From positions 1 through 24,154 of the forward strand of contig WFRP01000264.1 in NCBI GenBank assembly GCA_015486505.1: a DNA stretch of 24,154 nt, read 5' to 3'. The position numbers and the translations under genes were made by a program. The notes beneath the pieces were generated by a model, which was not told the DNA's origin, made no database searches, and saw only the letters and a list, made by a program, of their open reading frames with translations. Below are positions 8,024 to 15,438 of the stretch, piece by piece. Numbering within the stretch: the first letter of the stretch is position 1; every line of letters starts with the position of its first letter. The DNA is from Pseudomonadota bacterium (GTDB lineage Bacteria; Desulfobacterota; Anaeroferrophillalia; Anaeroferrophillales; Tharpellaceae).

Positions 8024-9076
8024 ATGAGCGCAAATATTTGTGGTGATTATAAAACCAGTTACAAAGAGGATATGGTCCTCTTTCAGACTACCTTTGCAAA
8101 ATTCTGGATTGGCGCTTTTCTGGTGGCGCTCTGTGTTGTGCCCCCGTTTCTGGATAATTACACGCTTTATGTCTGCAATATGATCGGAATTGCGATTATC
8201 GGGGCCCTGGGGCTTAATATCCTGACCGGATTTACCGGCCAGATTTCGTTAGGCCACGGGGCTTTTCTCGGGATTGGAGCCTACGCCTCAGCTTATCTGG
8301 TGATGGATATGGGAATGCCGTTTTTTGTCGCTCTGCCCTGTGCTGGTTTAATCACGGCGATGTTCGGTATGGTTTTCGGGATTCCGTCCCTGCGTTTGAA
8401 AGGGCTTTATCTGGCGATTGCGACCCTGGCGGCCCAGTTTATTATCGAATACCTGATGGTGCACGTTGAAAGTATTACCAATGGTGTATTAGGGAAAATG
8501 GTTGATTTTCCTTCCTGTTTCGGTTTCTCTTTCGATACCGATCTTAAATATTTTTATCTGGTGGCAACCATTGCCGCTCTGGCGACAATGATGAGCAAAA
8601 ATATCGTCAGAACCCGGCCGGGCCGGGCCTTTATCGCGATTCGCGATCAATATATCTCAGCTGAGGTTATGGGAGTCAATCTCTTCAAGTACAAGCTGAT
8701 GGCTTTTGCTTACAGTTCGTTTCTGGCCGGCATTGCCGGTTCCCTCTGGGCTCACTACGTCACTATTATTACCCCGGAACATTTTACGATCGGGGTTTCA
8801 ATTCAATATCTGGCCATGGTCATCATCGGCGGCATGGGGCATATCATCGGTTCGATTTTCGGCGCGGTTTTCATGGTTCTGCTGCCGGAGTTGCTGCGGG
8901 CTTTAAGTGGGGCCTTAAGCGGCCACTTCCCGATAATTGTCAACCTCTTTGCCGCGATCAAAGAGGGGGTTTTCGGTTTAATCATTATCGGCTTTCTCAT
9001 TTACGAGCCCGATGGCATGGCCCACCGCTGGCAGATGATTAAAGCCTACTGGAAGCTCTGGCCGTTTTCATATTAA
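8024..9076 (+). CDS. livM: Branched-chain-type ABC transporter permease LivM
   Basis: The 350-residue polytopic inner-membrane permease has about eight to ten hydrophobic segments. The LivM hallmark GFTGQISLGHGAFLGIGAYA is at about 69-88, and VIIGGMGHIIGSIFGAVFM lies in the second half. It pairs with LivH. It starts two bases after the livH stop, with AGAAGG about 7 bases upstream of the ATG. A second in-frame ATG at 8072 has a good AGAGGAT site and would remove 16 polar residues, so it is a real alternative start. The end, YEPDGMAHRWQMIKAYWKLWPFSY, is typical of the family. Confidence 0.93.
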   Translation: MSANICGDYKTSYKEDMVLFQTTFAKFWIGAFLVALCVVPPFLDNYTLYVCNMIGIAIIGALGLNILTGFTGQISLGHGAFLGIGAYASAYLVMDMGMPFFVALPCAGLITAMFGMVFGIPSLRLKGLYLAIATLAAQFIIEYLMVHVESITNGVLGKMVDFPSCFGFSFDTDLKYFYLVATIAALATMMSKNIVRTRPGRAFIAIRDQYISAEVMGVNLFKYKLMAFAYSSFLAGIAGSLWAHYVTIITPEHFTIGVSIQYLAMVIIGGMGHIIGSIFGAVFMVLLPELLRALSGALSGHFPIIVNLFAAIKEGVFGLIIIGFLIYEPDGMAHRWQMIKAYWKLWPFSY

Positions 9077-9154
9077 GTGATTTGTGAGTAAGGGAAGGTT
9101 CTACCTTTTCAATGTGAACCGTAATTTTTTGTACAGACAAAAAGGAGAGAAAAG

Positions 9155-10339
9155 ATGAAGAGAGTAAGTGTTTGGCTGCTGGCGGCAGCACTGGTAATGT
9201 TTTTGGCGGCCCCGACATTGGCGGCAAAAACCATCAAGATTGGCGGACTTTTCGATATTACCGGGGGCACCGGTTCGGTGGGAACACCCTATGCACAAGG
9301 GGTCCGTGATTATGTCCGCTATCTGAATGACAACGGTGGCATCAATGGTGCCAAAATTGAGTTACTTGATGTCGATTATGCCTACAAGATTCCTCAAGCT
9401 GTAGCGGCTTACAAAAAATTTAAAACCGAAAAAGTGGTTGCTATTCAAGGGTGGGGCACCGGCGATACCGAAGCGCTGTCGCCGTTGATTAAAAAAGACA
9501 AAATTCCCTATTTTTCCGCCTCTTATTCCGAGCATTTGACCGATCCGGCCGTGACCCCGTATAATTTTATGGTCGGCACGACTTATTCGGATCAGGCCCG
9601 GGTCGCCCTGAAATTCATCAAGGATACCTGGACTGACAAAACTCGTAATCCCCGGGTTGCTTTTATCTACAATGATACCGGTTTCGGCCGTTCACCTTTC
9701 TTTACGGTAAAATTTCAGGGCCATGAATTTCACGGCGCTGATGTTTACGCCAAAGAGATCGGGGTTGATCTGGTGGCCAAACCGATCATCGGCCTGCGGG
9801 CTCTGGATGCCACACCGCAGCTTTTGAATATGAAAAAAGCCGATCCTGATTTTGCTATCTGTCAGGAAACTTCAGTTATGGCAACTATTTTGAAAGATGC
9901 CAAAAAACTGAATCTGCGCACCAAGTTTTTCGCGCTTAACTGGGCGATGAGCGGCAAAATTGCATCTCTGGCGGGTCCGGCGGCGGAAGGTTGTTACTGG
10001 ACTAATCCGTTCTGTACCTGGGACGATGATGAACCCGGCGTTAAGGAAGCCAAAGCTATCAGTGAAAAATATCATCCCGGAAAAGTCCAGATTGTAAATT
10101 ATTTCCAGGGTTTTACGGCTATGAAAGTAATGGCGGAAGGGATTCGCCGGGTTAAAGGCGAAGTTACCGGTCCGGCGATTAAGGCCGCGCTTGAAAGTAT
10201 AACGGATTTTAGTACCGGCGGCTTGACCGTGCCGATCAGTTTTTCAGCCAAAAGTCATAAGGGCTCGATGGGTCTTCGGATTTACCAGATTCAAAAAGGT
10301 AAATTTGTTCCGGTTAAAAAAGTTCTGCTGACTCGTTAA
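9155..10339 (+). CDS. livK: Periplasmic substrate-binding protein of the Liv-type transporter
   Basis: The 394-residue protein has a Sec signal peptide (MKRVSVWLLAAALVMFLAAP, cleavage probably near TLAA-KT at about 24). The mature fold begins KTIKIGGLFDITGGTGSVGT, the usual start of type I periplasmic binding proteins (Peripl_BP_6/LivJ class). The conserved YAQGVRDYVRYLNDNGGING block and a C-terminal KVMAEGIRRVKGEVTGPAIK helix support this. It binds the ligand in the periplasm and delivers it to LivHM. The binding pocket cannot be read from sequence alone; with two ligase-family genes alongside, an organic acid is as likely as an amino acid. The ribosome site AAAGGAGAG is strong. A terminator-like hairpin follows 26 bases after the stop, perhaps giving more binding protein than ATPase. 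Confidence 0.92.
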   Translation: MKRVSVWLLAAALVMFLAAPTLAAKTIKIGGLFDITGGTGSVGTPYAQGVRDYVRYLNDNGGINGAKIELLDVDYAYKIPQAVAAYKKFKTEKVVAIQGWGTGDTEALSPLIKKDKIPYFSASYSEHLTDPAVTPYNFMVGTTYSDQARVALKFIKDTWTDKTRNPRVAFIYNDTGFGRSPFFTVKFQGHEFHGADVYAKEIGVDLVAKPIIGLRALDATPQLLNMKKADPDFAICQETSVMATILKDAKKLNLRTKFFALNWAMSGKIASLAGPAAEGCYWTNPFCTWDDDEPGVKEAKAISEKYHPGKVQIVNYFQGFTAMKVMAEGIRRVKGEVTGPAIKAALESITDFSTGGLTVPISFSAKSHKGSMGLRIYQIQKGKFVPVKKVLLTR

Positions 10340-10364
10340 ATCGGTGCGACAGAGATAGATAGTT

Positions 10365-10416
10365 CAGAAGAGAGGGGCGATTTTTTGTCAAGCTCTCTCT
10401 TCTGGGCTCTTTCTTC
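10365..10416 (+). terminator. Terminator-like hairpin after livK
   Basis: A perfect 10-bp stem, CAGAAGAGAG (10365-10374) with CTCTCTTCTG (10395-10404), has a 20-base loop. It is followed by the pyrimidine-rich GGGCTCTTTCTTCTT rather than a clean T run. It could be a partial terminator or an mRNA-stabilising 3' end. Confidence 0.5.
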
Positions 10417-10423
10417 TTATGTA

Positions 10424-10679
10424 ACGGTATTGTAACTATTCAGCCAAATTTTACCTCCCACCTTCTGGAGGGGGCGGGGGTGGTTTTTCGTGAGCGGTTG
10501 CGGAAACGATTTCGTTGTTTTTCGGAAGCGAGCGAGAGCCCATATGCATTGCAACTGTTTGAGCGTAAGCGAGTTTTGCAATGCGGGCGCAGCGAGCGTA
10601 AGGAAAAACAGAAATCTTAACGCCTGGCGGAGAAAAACCGCGCCCGACCCCGGATTCGGCTGAATAGTTACACGGTATT
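10424..10679. mobile_element. Family B MITE (copy B1), complete with target-site duplication
   Basis: A 240-bp element (10432-10671) is bounded by perfect 14-bp inverted repeats GTAACTATTCAGCC and GGCTGAATAGTTAC. It is flanked by an exact 8-bp direct repeat ACGGTATT (10424-10431 and 10672-10679), the expected target duplication of DDE transposition. Behind the ends, both arms also share GGTTTTTC and GTTTTTC-type blocks in inverse order, so the whole element is a long imperfect palindrome. The centre carries a perfect GCATTGCAA/TTGCAATGC stem (10546-10554 with 10576-10584). It has no credible gene, so it is non-autonomous. A second copy begins at 24004. It sits between livK and livF. Confidence 0.88.
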
Positions 10680-10685
10680 TTTTTT

Positions 10686-10728
10686 ACCACGAAAACCACG
10701 GAAACCACGAAAAGTTTCGTGATCCGTG
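10686..10728. repeat. Short 9-nt tandem repeat with hairpin
   Basis: Three 9-base units, ACCACGAAA, ACCACGGAA and ACCACGAAA (10686-10712), are followed by the reverse complement TTTCGTG and TCCGTG. The segment 10697-10728 can therefore fold into a hairpin with stems CACGGA/TCCGTG and CACGAAA/TTTCGTG. It lies between the MITE and livF. The units resemble the 9-nt array at 15173-15271 read on the other strand. Confidence 0.7.
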
Positions 10729-10800
10729 TCCATATTTGAGTTAATATTCAGTTATTAAAATCGATACCGGTTTTCGGATGTCGATGTGGGGATTTGCGTA

Positions 10801-11601
10801 ATGGGTTTGATACTCAGTGTCAACAACATTGAAGTAGTTTACAATGAGGTTATCCTGGTTTTGAAGGGGATGTCTCTGGAAGTCCCTGAAGGGAAAATTG
10901 TTACTCTGCTGGGTGCTAACGGTGCCGGAAAAACTACGACTTTAAAGGCGATATCCGGCCTTTTAAAAGCGGAAGAGGGCGAAGTTACCGACGGCACAAT
11001 TGAGTTTTTAGGTGAAGTAATCAACAAGAAAGAGGCCGAGGATATTGTCAGGAGCGGTATTTTTCAGGTAATGGAGGGCCGGCGGATTTTTAAGGATTTG
11101 ACGGTTACCGAAAACCTGATTGTCGGCGCCCATATCCGCAAAGACCGGGAAAATATTAAAAAGGATATGGAGACGGTTTTTACCTATTTCCCCCGTTTGA
11201 AAGAACGCCACAAACAGGTGGCCGGCTATATGAGCGGCGGTGAACAGCAGATGCTGGCAATCGGCCGGGCCTTGATGTCGAAGCCGAAGATGATGATGCT
11301 GGATGAGCCCTCATTGGGACTCGCGCCGCTGTTGGTTAAGGAAATTTTCGAGATTGTCATGCGAATCAATAAAGAGGAAGGCACGACAATCCTTCTGGTT
11401 GAACAGAATGCCAATCTCGCCCTGCAGGTGGCCGACTACGCCTATATCATGGAAGGCGGCAAAGTCGTTCTGGATGGGGAATGTGAGGAGTTACGGAATA
11501 ACCCGGACGTTAAAGAGTTCTATCTGGGCCAGTCCGATGCCGGGAAAAAGAGTTTTAGGGACATAAAACATTATAAACGGCGTAAACGCTGGTTATCGTA
11601 A
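10801..11601 (+). CDS. livF: Branched-chain-type ABC transporter ATP-binding protein LivF
   Basis: The 266-residue ABC ATPase has Walker A GANGAGKT (38-45), signature MSGGEQQ (144-150), Walker B MMMLDE (164-169) and VEQNANLALQVADYAYIMEG (200-219). In that last block glutamine stands at the usual switch-histidine position, as is normal for LivF. It partners LivG beneath LivH/LivM. I chose ATG 10801, with GGGGA 8 bases before it, over the GTG at 10786. The basic C-terminal tail (about 250-266, DIKHYKRRKRWLS) extends beyond the typical YLG ending. The gene is cut off from livK by a hairpin and the MITE, so it may depend on read-through or on its own promoter. Confidence 0.93.
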   Translation: MGLILSVNNIEVVYNEVILVLKGMSLEVPEGKIVTLLGANGAGKTTTLKAISGLLKAEEGEVTDGTIEFLGEVINKKEAEDIVRSGIFQVMEGRRIFKDLTVTENLIVGAHIRKDRENIKKDMETVFTYFPRLKERHKQVAGYMSGGEQQMLAIGRALMSKPKMMMLDEPSLGLAPLLVKEIFEIVMRINKEEGTTILLVEQNANLALQVADYAYIMEGGKVVLDGECEELRNNPDVKEFYLGQSDAGKKSFRDIKHYKRRKRWLS

Positions 11602-11636
11602 TATATATTCTATAACCAATATTGGAGCGGGGAGTA

Positions 11637-12923
11637 ATGGCAGCTGACGAGCGCAGTTCAGGTTATTATAATGAGGCGCGGGAAATCGCATCAATGGCGG
11701 CCTGGCGCGCCTATCATGATCTTCAGATTAAAGAGTTGGCGGCAAAGTCTTATCCTAAGGCCCCGGCTTTGATGAATATGTTTGAGCGGGCCGGGATTAA
11801 GCCTACGGATATAAATTCGGTTGAAGATCTTGAACAGTTGCCGGTTACGACGAAAAGTGATCTCGCCCGGCTCCAGGCGGAAAACCCGCCCTTTGGCGGT
11901 TTTTTGACGGTGCCGGTAAATCAGCTGAAAAGAATTTTTATGTCGCCCGGGCCGATTTACGATCCGCAGGGAACTGCCAACGAGTTCTGGGGTTGGAGTG
12001 AAGGTTTTTATGCCGCCGGTTTTCGGCCGCGCGATGTGGTTATCAATACCTTTGGCTACCAGATGACCCCGGCCGGATTAATGTTTGAAGAATCCCTGCT
12101 TGATATCGGCTGCTGTATTATCCCGACCGGTGTCGGGAATACCGAAACCCAGGTCAAGTTAATGCGGGAAATGGGGGTTACCGGTTTTGTCGGGATGGCG
12201 AGTTTCTTACGGAAAATCGGTGAAACCGCAATCGCTCAGGGCCTTGATCCCCGCAAAGACCTCGCTCTTGAGATCGGCTATGTCGCCGCCGAAATTCTGA
12301 CCGATACCCTGCGGAGTGAGGTGGAAGAGATGTTTGGCATGCGGTTGCGCCAGGGTTACGGCACCGCCGACTGCGGCTGTCTCGCCTATGAATGTTCCGA
12401 GCGTAACGGTATGCATTTTACCTCTAACGCTTATGTTGAAATACTCGACCCCCGTACCCGGGAAACGATGGGGCCGGGTGAGCCCGGTGAAGTCGTGGTG
12501 ACATTGTTTAACCCGACTTATCCGCTGCTGCGTTTCGGCACCGGCGACCTTTCGGCTTATACGATTGCTGAGTGCGCCTGCGGCCGTACGGCCCCGCGCC
12601 TGACCCGGATTATGGGCCGGGTGGATCAGGTAACCAAGGTTAAGGGGATGTTTGTCCATCCGCAGCAGGCTCAGGCGGTAATTGCCAAATTCCCGCAGGT
12701 TAAGAAATTTCAGATTGTGGTTACCCGGTCTGATGAGATCGACAGTCTGACTTTCAAACTGGAAATGGCGGAGGCTCCGTCCGCGGGAGATCCTTTTTAC
12801 GATGAGATCGGCGGAGCCATTCAGAAAGGGATTAAATTGCGGCCGCGGATTGAGATTATTGCTCCCGGAACCCTGGCGGAAAACTGTGAATTGATACTCG
12901 ATGAACGGGTCTGGGATAAGTAA
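11637..12923 (+). CDS. PaaK-like (phenylacetate-CoA ligase family) protein with degenerate active-site motifs
   Basis: The 428 residues match the PaaK family in length and overall plan: an N-terminal helical part (YYNEAREIAS...), QGYGTADCGCLAYECSERNG (239-258), RFGTGDLS (299-306), ECACGRTAPRLTRIMGRVDQ (312-331) and VKGMFVHPQQ (335-344). The canonical phosphate-binding loop, S/T-SGTTG-x-P in PaaK, is replaced by FMSPGPIYDPQG at about 101-112. The usual C-terminal GKAKRV block with the catalytic lysine is replaced by LAENCELILDERVWDK. It may therefore not form acyl-adenylates in the normal way; a divergent ligase, a partner subunit or a binding protein are all possible. I chose ATG 11637 for its GGGGAG site. 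It follows livF by 35 bases and leads into the CBS gene, within the transporter operon. Confidence 0.82.
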   Translation: MAADERSSGYYNEAREIASMAAWRAYHDLQIKELAAKSYPKAPALMNMFERAGIKPTDINSVEDLEQLPVTTKSDLARLQAENPPFGGFLTVPVNQLKRIFMSPGPIYDPQGTANEFWGWSEGFYAAGFRPRDVVINTFGYQMTPAGLMFEESLLDIGCCIIPTGVGNTETQVKLMREMGVTGFVGMASFLRKIGETAIAQGLDPRKDLALEIGYVAAEILTDTLRSEVEEMFGMRLRQGYGTADCGCLAYECSERNGMHFTSNAYVEILDPRTRETMGPGEPGEVVVTLFNPTYPLLRFGTGDLSAYTIAECACGRTAPRLTRIMGRVDQVTKVKGMFVHPQQAQAVIAKFPQVKKFQIVVTRSDEIDSLTFKLEMAEAPSAGDPFYDEIGGAIQKGIKLRPRIEIIAPGTLAENCELILDERVWDK

Positions 12924-12955
12924 CAAATTCGCATTGTTAATGAAGGAGTGACGTA

Positions 12956-13609
12956 ATGTTTGTTAAATACTGGATGAAGACCAATCCGATTACCATCAAT
13001 GTCGATACCCTGGTGATTGATGCCAAAAAGATAATGAAGAACAAAAAGATTCGTCGGCTGCCGGTAATGAAAGGTGAACGTCTGGTCGGAATCGTGACGC
13101 TGGCCGGGCTGCGTGAAGCCCAGCCGTCGCAGGCAACCAGTTTGAGTATCCATGAGCTTAACTATCTACTGGCAAAAATGACGGTTGCTGAGATTATGAC
13201 CCGCGAGGTGATTACCTGCTCCCCGGATATCACTATGGAAAAAGCGGCGATTCTCGGGACAAAACATGGCATTGGCGCCCTGCCGGTTGTGGAAAAGGGT
13301 AAACTTGTCGGCATTATCACTGAATCCGATATCTATCGGGCGTTTCTGCATATGCTGGGAGCGACCCGTAAAGATTCGGCCCGGATAACCCTGGATAATT
13401 TTTCCCAGAATCAGGATGAGATAGTCAGGGTGATTGAGATTCTGGATGGCTTAAACGGCACCCTGGTCAGTCTGGCCCTGATTGATGACGTCCCGATTGC
13501 CGGGAAACGCGAGTTGGTTTTTCGGGTTAAAGACGTGGATGTCGAAGTTCTGGGTAAACAGTTGCGGGGGAGCGGCTATGTCGTCTCCAACGTCTCCCGA
13601 ATAGAATAG
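12956..13609 (+). CDS. Double CBS-domain protein with C-terminal ACT-like region (AcuB-like)
   Basis: The 217-residue soluble protein has two CBS motifs, at about 7-58 (KKIMKNKKIRRLPVMKGERL, then VGIVTLAGLREA) and about 79-131 (VAEIMTREVITCSPDITMEK, then LVGIITESDIYRAF). Residues about 155-217 (IVRVIEILDGLNGTLVSLAL to GYVVSNVSRIE) look like an ACT-type fold. CBS pairs bind adenosyl ligands such as AMP, ATP or acyl-CoA-related nucleotides and act as regulators. As the last gene of the liv/ligase operon it could sense energy state or acyl-CoA and modulate the ligases, but nothing in the sequence names its partner. The ribosome site AAGGAGTGACGT is clear. Confidence 0.87.
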   Translation: MFVKYWMKTNPITINVDTLVIDAKKIMKNKKIRRLPVMKGERLVGIVTLAGLREAQPSQATSLSIHELNYLLAKMTVAEIMTREVITCSPDITMEKAAILGTKHGIGALPVVEKGKLVGIITESDIYRAFLHMLGATRKDSARITLDNFSQNQDEIVRVIEILDGLNGTLVSLALIDDVPIAGKRELVFRVKDVDVEVLGKQLRGSGYVVSNVSRIE

Positions 13610-13659
13610 GCAGTTACGCCAAATTAAACACTTACGATATTATTTATGAACTTGGTTGC

Positions 13660-13695
13660 GGCCAACCTCAAGGGTCTTGGGGTTGGCCGTTTTTA
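13660..13695 (+). terminator. Rho-independent terminator of the liv/ligase operon
   Basis: A 13-bp stem, GGCCAACCTCAAG (13660-13672) with CTTGGGGTTGGCC (13676-13688), has one G-U pair and a 3-base loop GGT. It is followed by GTTTTTA. It lies 50 bases after the CBS gene. No T run flanks it in the opposite direction, so it acts only on the plus strand. Confidence 0.9.
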
Positions 13696-13728
13696 TTGCC
13701 GGGGCTGCGGCTGCCGGGTAAAAAACCT

Positions 13729-14442
13729 CTATTTGAAACTTAAACCGGCACTTTTCTTGTTGCGGTGGCGAAAAGCCTGGAGGATGAGGCCGATAAAAAA
13801 GCCGATGAGCAGCACCCCGCCGCCCGCCAGAAACCATTTAATGCGGTAGGCGGTTTTTAAGAGTTCACATTCGTTGAGAATCTTGGCTTCCCGATTTTTA
13901 CGTTCCCGGCTTTCTTTGAGCAGGTTCTGGTGTTCAGTGCGCAGCTGCAGGAATTCACTGGAATCCGCCAGCAGGGCATTATAGTCTTTTTCGACCTTCT
14001 TTAACTTTTTCCGCAGATCTTTGACCTCCCGCAGGAGGGCAGTGTTGCCTTTGCGGTACTCCTTGTTGGTTTCAGTGAGAGAGGCGAGCTGGGCTTTGGC
14101 GTTCTGTTCGAGTTGTTTGATCCGGGCGTTCGCCTGTTCAAGAAGTTTGGCGGTGGGTTTCCTGGTTGTCAAAAAACGAGCTGGAATCCAGCCCTGACGA
14201 TTTTTGCCGAAGCTGATTTTAACCCAGCCGTTCCGTTTTTCGTCGAGCAGGGTCACCTCGTTGCCGTTGCGCAGCGGGGCGAGCAGCTTAAAGTCCGTCC
14301 CGGCCCCGGCCCGGGCATAGATTTTGACCGGATTTGAAACGTAGCGGGTTTTCCCGGCCGCGAACGTGAGGCCGGCGGTGGCGAAAAGACTGCAGATTAA
14401 AATCAGGATGCTTAGTTTGAAGGGGTTTATCTTGAGTTTCAT
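13729..14442 (-). CDS. SH3b-domain, coiled-coil, C-terminally anchored membrane protein (YgiM/TIGR04211-like)
   Basis: The 237 residues run in this order: signal peptide or N-terminal anchor (about 1-28, LSILILICSLFATAGLTFA), bacterial SH3 domain (about 32-92, KIYARAGAGTDFKLL through NGWVKISF to GWIPARFLT), a long charged coiled coil (about 94-200), a transmembrane helix (about 204-226, WFLAGGGVLLIGFFIGLILQ) and a short basic tail. This order is that of the YgiM/SH3-and-anchor family. The topology predicts the SH3 and coiled coil in the periplasm, held in the inner membrane by the C-terminal helix; SH3b domains often bind peptidoglycan or peptides. It converges on the liv operon and lies 61 bases after the Nudix gene on the same strand. 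Confidence 0.87.
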   Translation of the reverse strand: MKLKINPFKLSILILICSLFATAGLTFAAGKTRYVSNPVKIYARAGAGTDFKLLAPLRNGNEVTLLDEKRNGWVKISFGKNRQGWIPARFLTTRKPTAKLLEQANARIKQLEQNAKAQLASLTETNKEYRKGNTALLREVKDLRKKLKKVEKDYNALLADSSEFLQLRTEHQNLLKESRERKNREAKILNECELLKTAYRIKWFLAGGGVLLIGFFIGLILQAFRHRNKKSAGLSFK

Positions 14443-14503
14443 TTTGATGCCTTGATTTAGTGGTTTTTAGTCGTTTTGATAAATTAAGCCGGTTACTCCG
14501 GTT

Positions 14504-15109
14504 TCAACTGGCGAGATGAAAGGTTTGCGGGGACGGTTTGGGGAAAAGGTCAAATTCCTTCCCGATATTAAGAAACTGTCCCATAATTTTGGCGGTAGCG
14601 CCCCAGATAATATGGTTATTGATCTTAAAAGCTCGTTGTGCCGACAGCCGGCGACCGTTAAAATAGAAGAAGTCAACTTCATTGTCAGGTTCGAGAAAAT
14701 CATTGACGGCAAGACTGATCAGGTTGTCGACTTCATTGCTGGAGAGCTTGAAGTCGTAGGGGTAGGGAATGCTGCCGACAAAAGGGGATACGAGAAAGCC
14801 GGTACTCGTATTAACCTCATCCAGAGCCCCGAAAATAGTAATTTCACTCTCTCTGACCCCAATCTCCTCTTCGGTTTCCCTGAGGCAGGTTTTTTCGAGT
14901 GAGCTATCCTGAAGATCTTTGGCCCCGCCCGGAAATGAAATTTCGCCTTTGTGGTGGCGAACCGTTTGTGAGCGTTTTATGAAAAGTATTTTTAAGGTTT
15001 CATCCTCAACATAGAGCGGACACAGAACCGCCGCCCGCACACAGACGGTGGCTTTTTGCGTCTGCGGCCGATAATCGGCAAAAAAATCAGTTAGTCGTTC
15101 CAGGGGCAT
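14504..15109 (-). CDS. Nudix hydrolase, CoA diphosphatase (NudL)-like
   Basis: The 201-residue protein has ILFIKRSQTVRHHKGEISFP followed by GGAKDLQDSSLEKTCLRETE and EEIG (about 41-84). This is the specific arrangement of CoA pyrophosphatases such as E. coli NudL: a KRS-x3-R-x3-G-x3-FPGG prefix before a Nudix helix with REtEEEIG. Such enzymes cleave CoA or acyl-CoA to 3',5'-ADP and phosphopantetheine, using metal held by the REtEE glutamates. With acyl-CoA-ligase genes nearby, a role in CoA turnover is attractive, but it is not in their operon. No good ribosome site precedes the ATG. Its start borders the 9-nt repeat region. Confidence 0.88.
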   Translation of the reverse strand: MPLERLTDFFADYRPQTQKATVCVRAAVLCPLYVEDETLKILFIKRSQTVRHHKGEISFPGGAKDLQDSSLEKTCLRETEEEIGVRESEITIFGALDEVNTSTGFLVSPFVGSIPYPYDFKLSSNEVDNLISLAVNDFLEPDNEVDFFYFNGRRLSAQRAFKINNHIIWGATAKIMGQFLNIGKEFDLFPKPSPQTFHLAS

Positions 15110-15172
15110 AAAAAATCCGGTTTTCTTTTTGAATTACGAAAACCACGCAAGGCGCGAAAAAGTTTTTTCGCG

Positions 15173-15271
15173 ATTTTCGCGGTTTTCGCGAATTTCGCGG
15201 TTTTCGCGGTTTTTGCGATTTTCGCAGTTTTCGCAGTTTTCGCAGTTTTCGTGGTTTTTGCGATTTTCGCG
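15173..15271. repeat. Array of eleven 9-nt tandem repeats
   Basis: Eleven consecutive in-phase units have consensus RTTTTCGCR, for example ATTTTCGCG, GTTTTCGCA and GTTTTCGTG. Most differences are C/T or A/G transitions within CGCR. On the minus strand the unit reads YGCGAAAAY, close to the ACCACGAAA units at 10686-10712. Confidence 0.9.
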
Positions 15272-15355
15272 GTTTATAACATAAAAGCGCAAAAATAGCA
15301 GAAGCTAATTTACAAAGCAATCTCTTTTTCCTGAGAATTTTTTAACAATTTATCT

Positions 15356-15368
15356 TTCCCGCATTAGT
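15356..15368 (+). repeat. Possible solitary right end of family A
   Basis: TTCCCGCATTAGT is identical over 13 bases to the right junctions of copies A2 and A3 and of A4, including TTAG. No left part of the element precedes it. It may be a deletion remnant, or chance. Confidence 0.4.
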
Positions 15369-15438
15369 TTGAACCACAGATGAACCCGGATAGACCCAGA
15401 TGATCCAACCATAGCTGTATTTTGCCGGCTTTATCTTG

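Larger units (their letters stand above)
15110..15438. other. Gene-free region rich in short repeats
   Basis: This stretch holds the 9-nt array (separate entry), a perfect CGCGAAAAA/TTTTTCGCG hairpin at its left edge (15153-15172), a scrap of the family A right end (15356-15368), and loose 10-nt units GATGAACCCG, GATAGACCCA and GATGATCCAA at about 15378-15407. I see no promoter or gene. A minus-strand open frame through the array is a by-product of 9-nt periodicity. Confidence 0.6.

Noticed and set aside
12207..12926. A 239-residue minus-strand open frame.
   Set aside because: It lies wholly within the PaaK-like gene on the other strand and matches no family; it is a codon-bias shadow.
15087..15320. 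A minus-strand frame encoding a Lys/Arg/Pro-rich repetitive peptide.
   Set aside because: The 3-residue periodicity follows directly from the 9-nt DNA repeat, and the frame overlaps the Nudix start.
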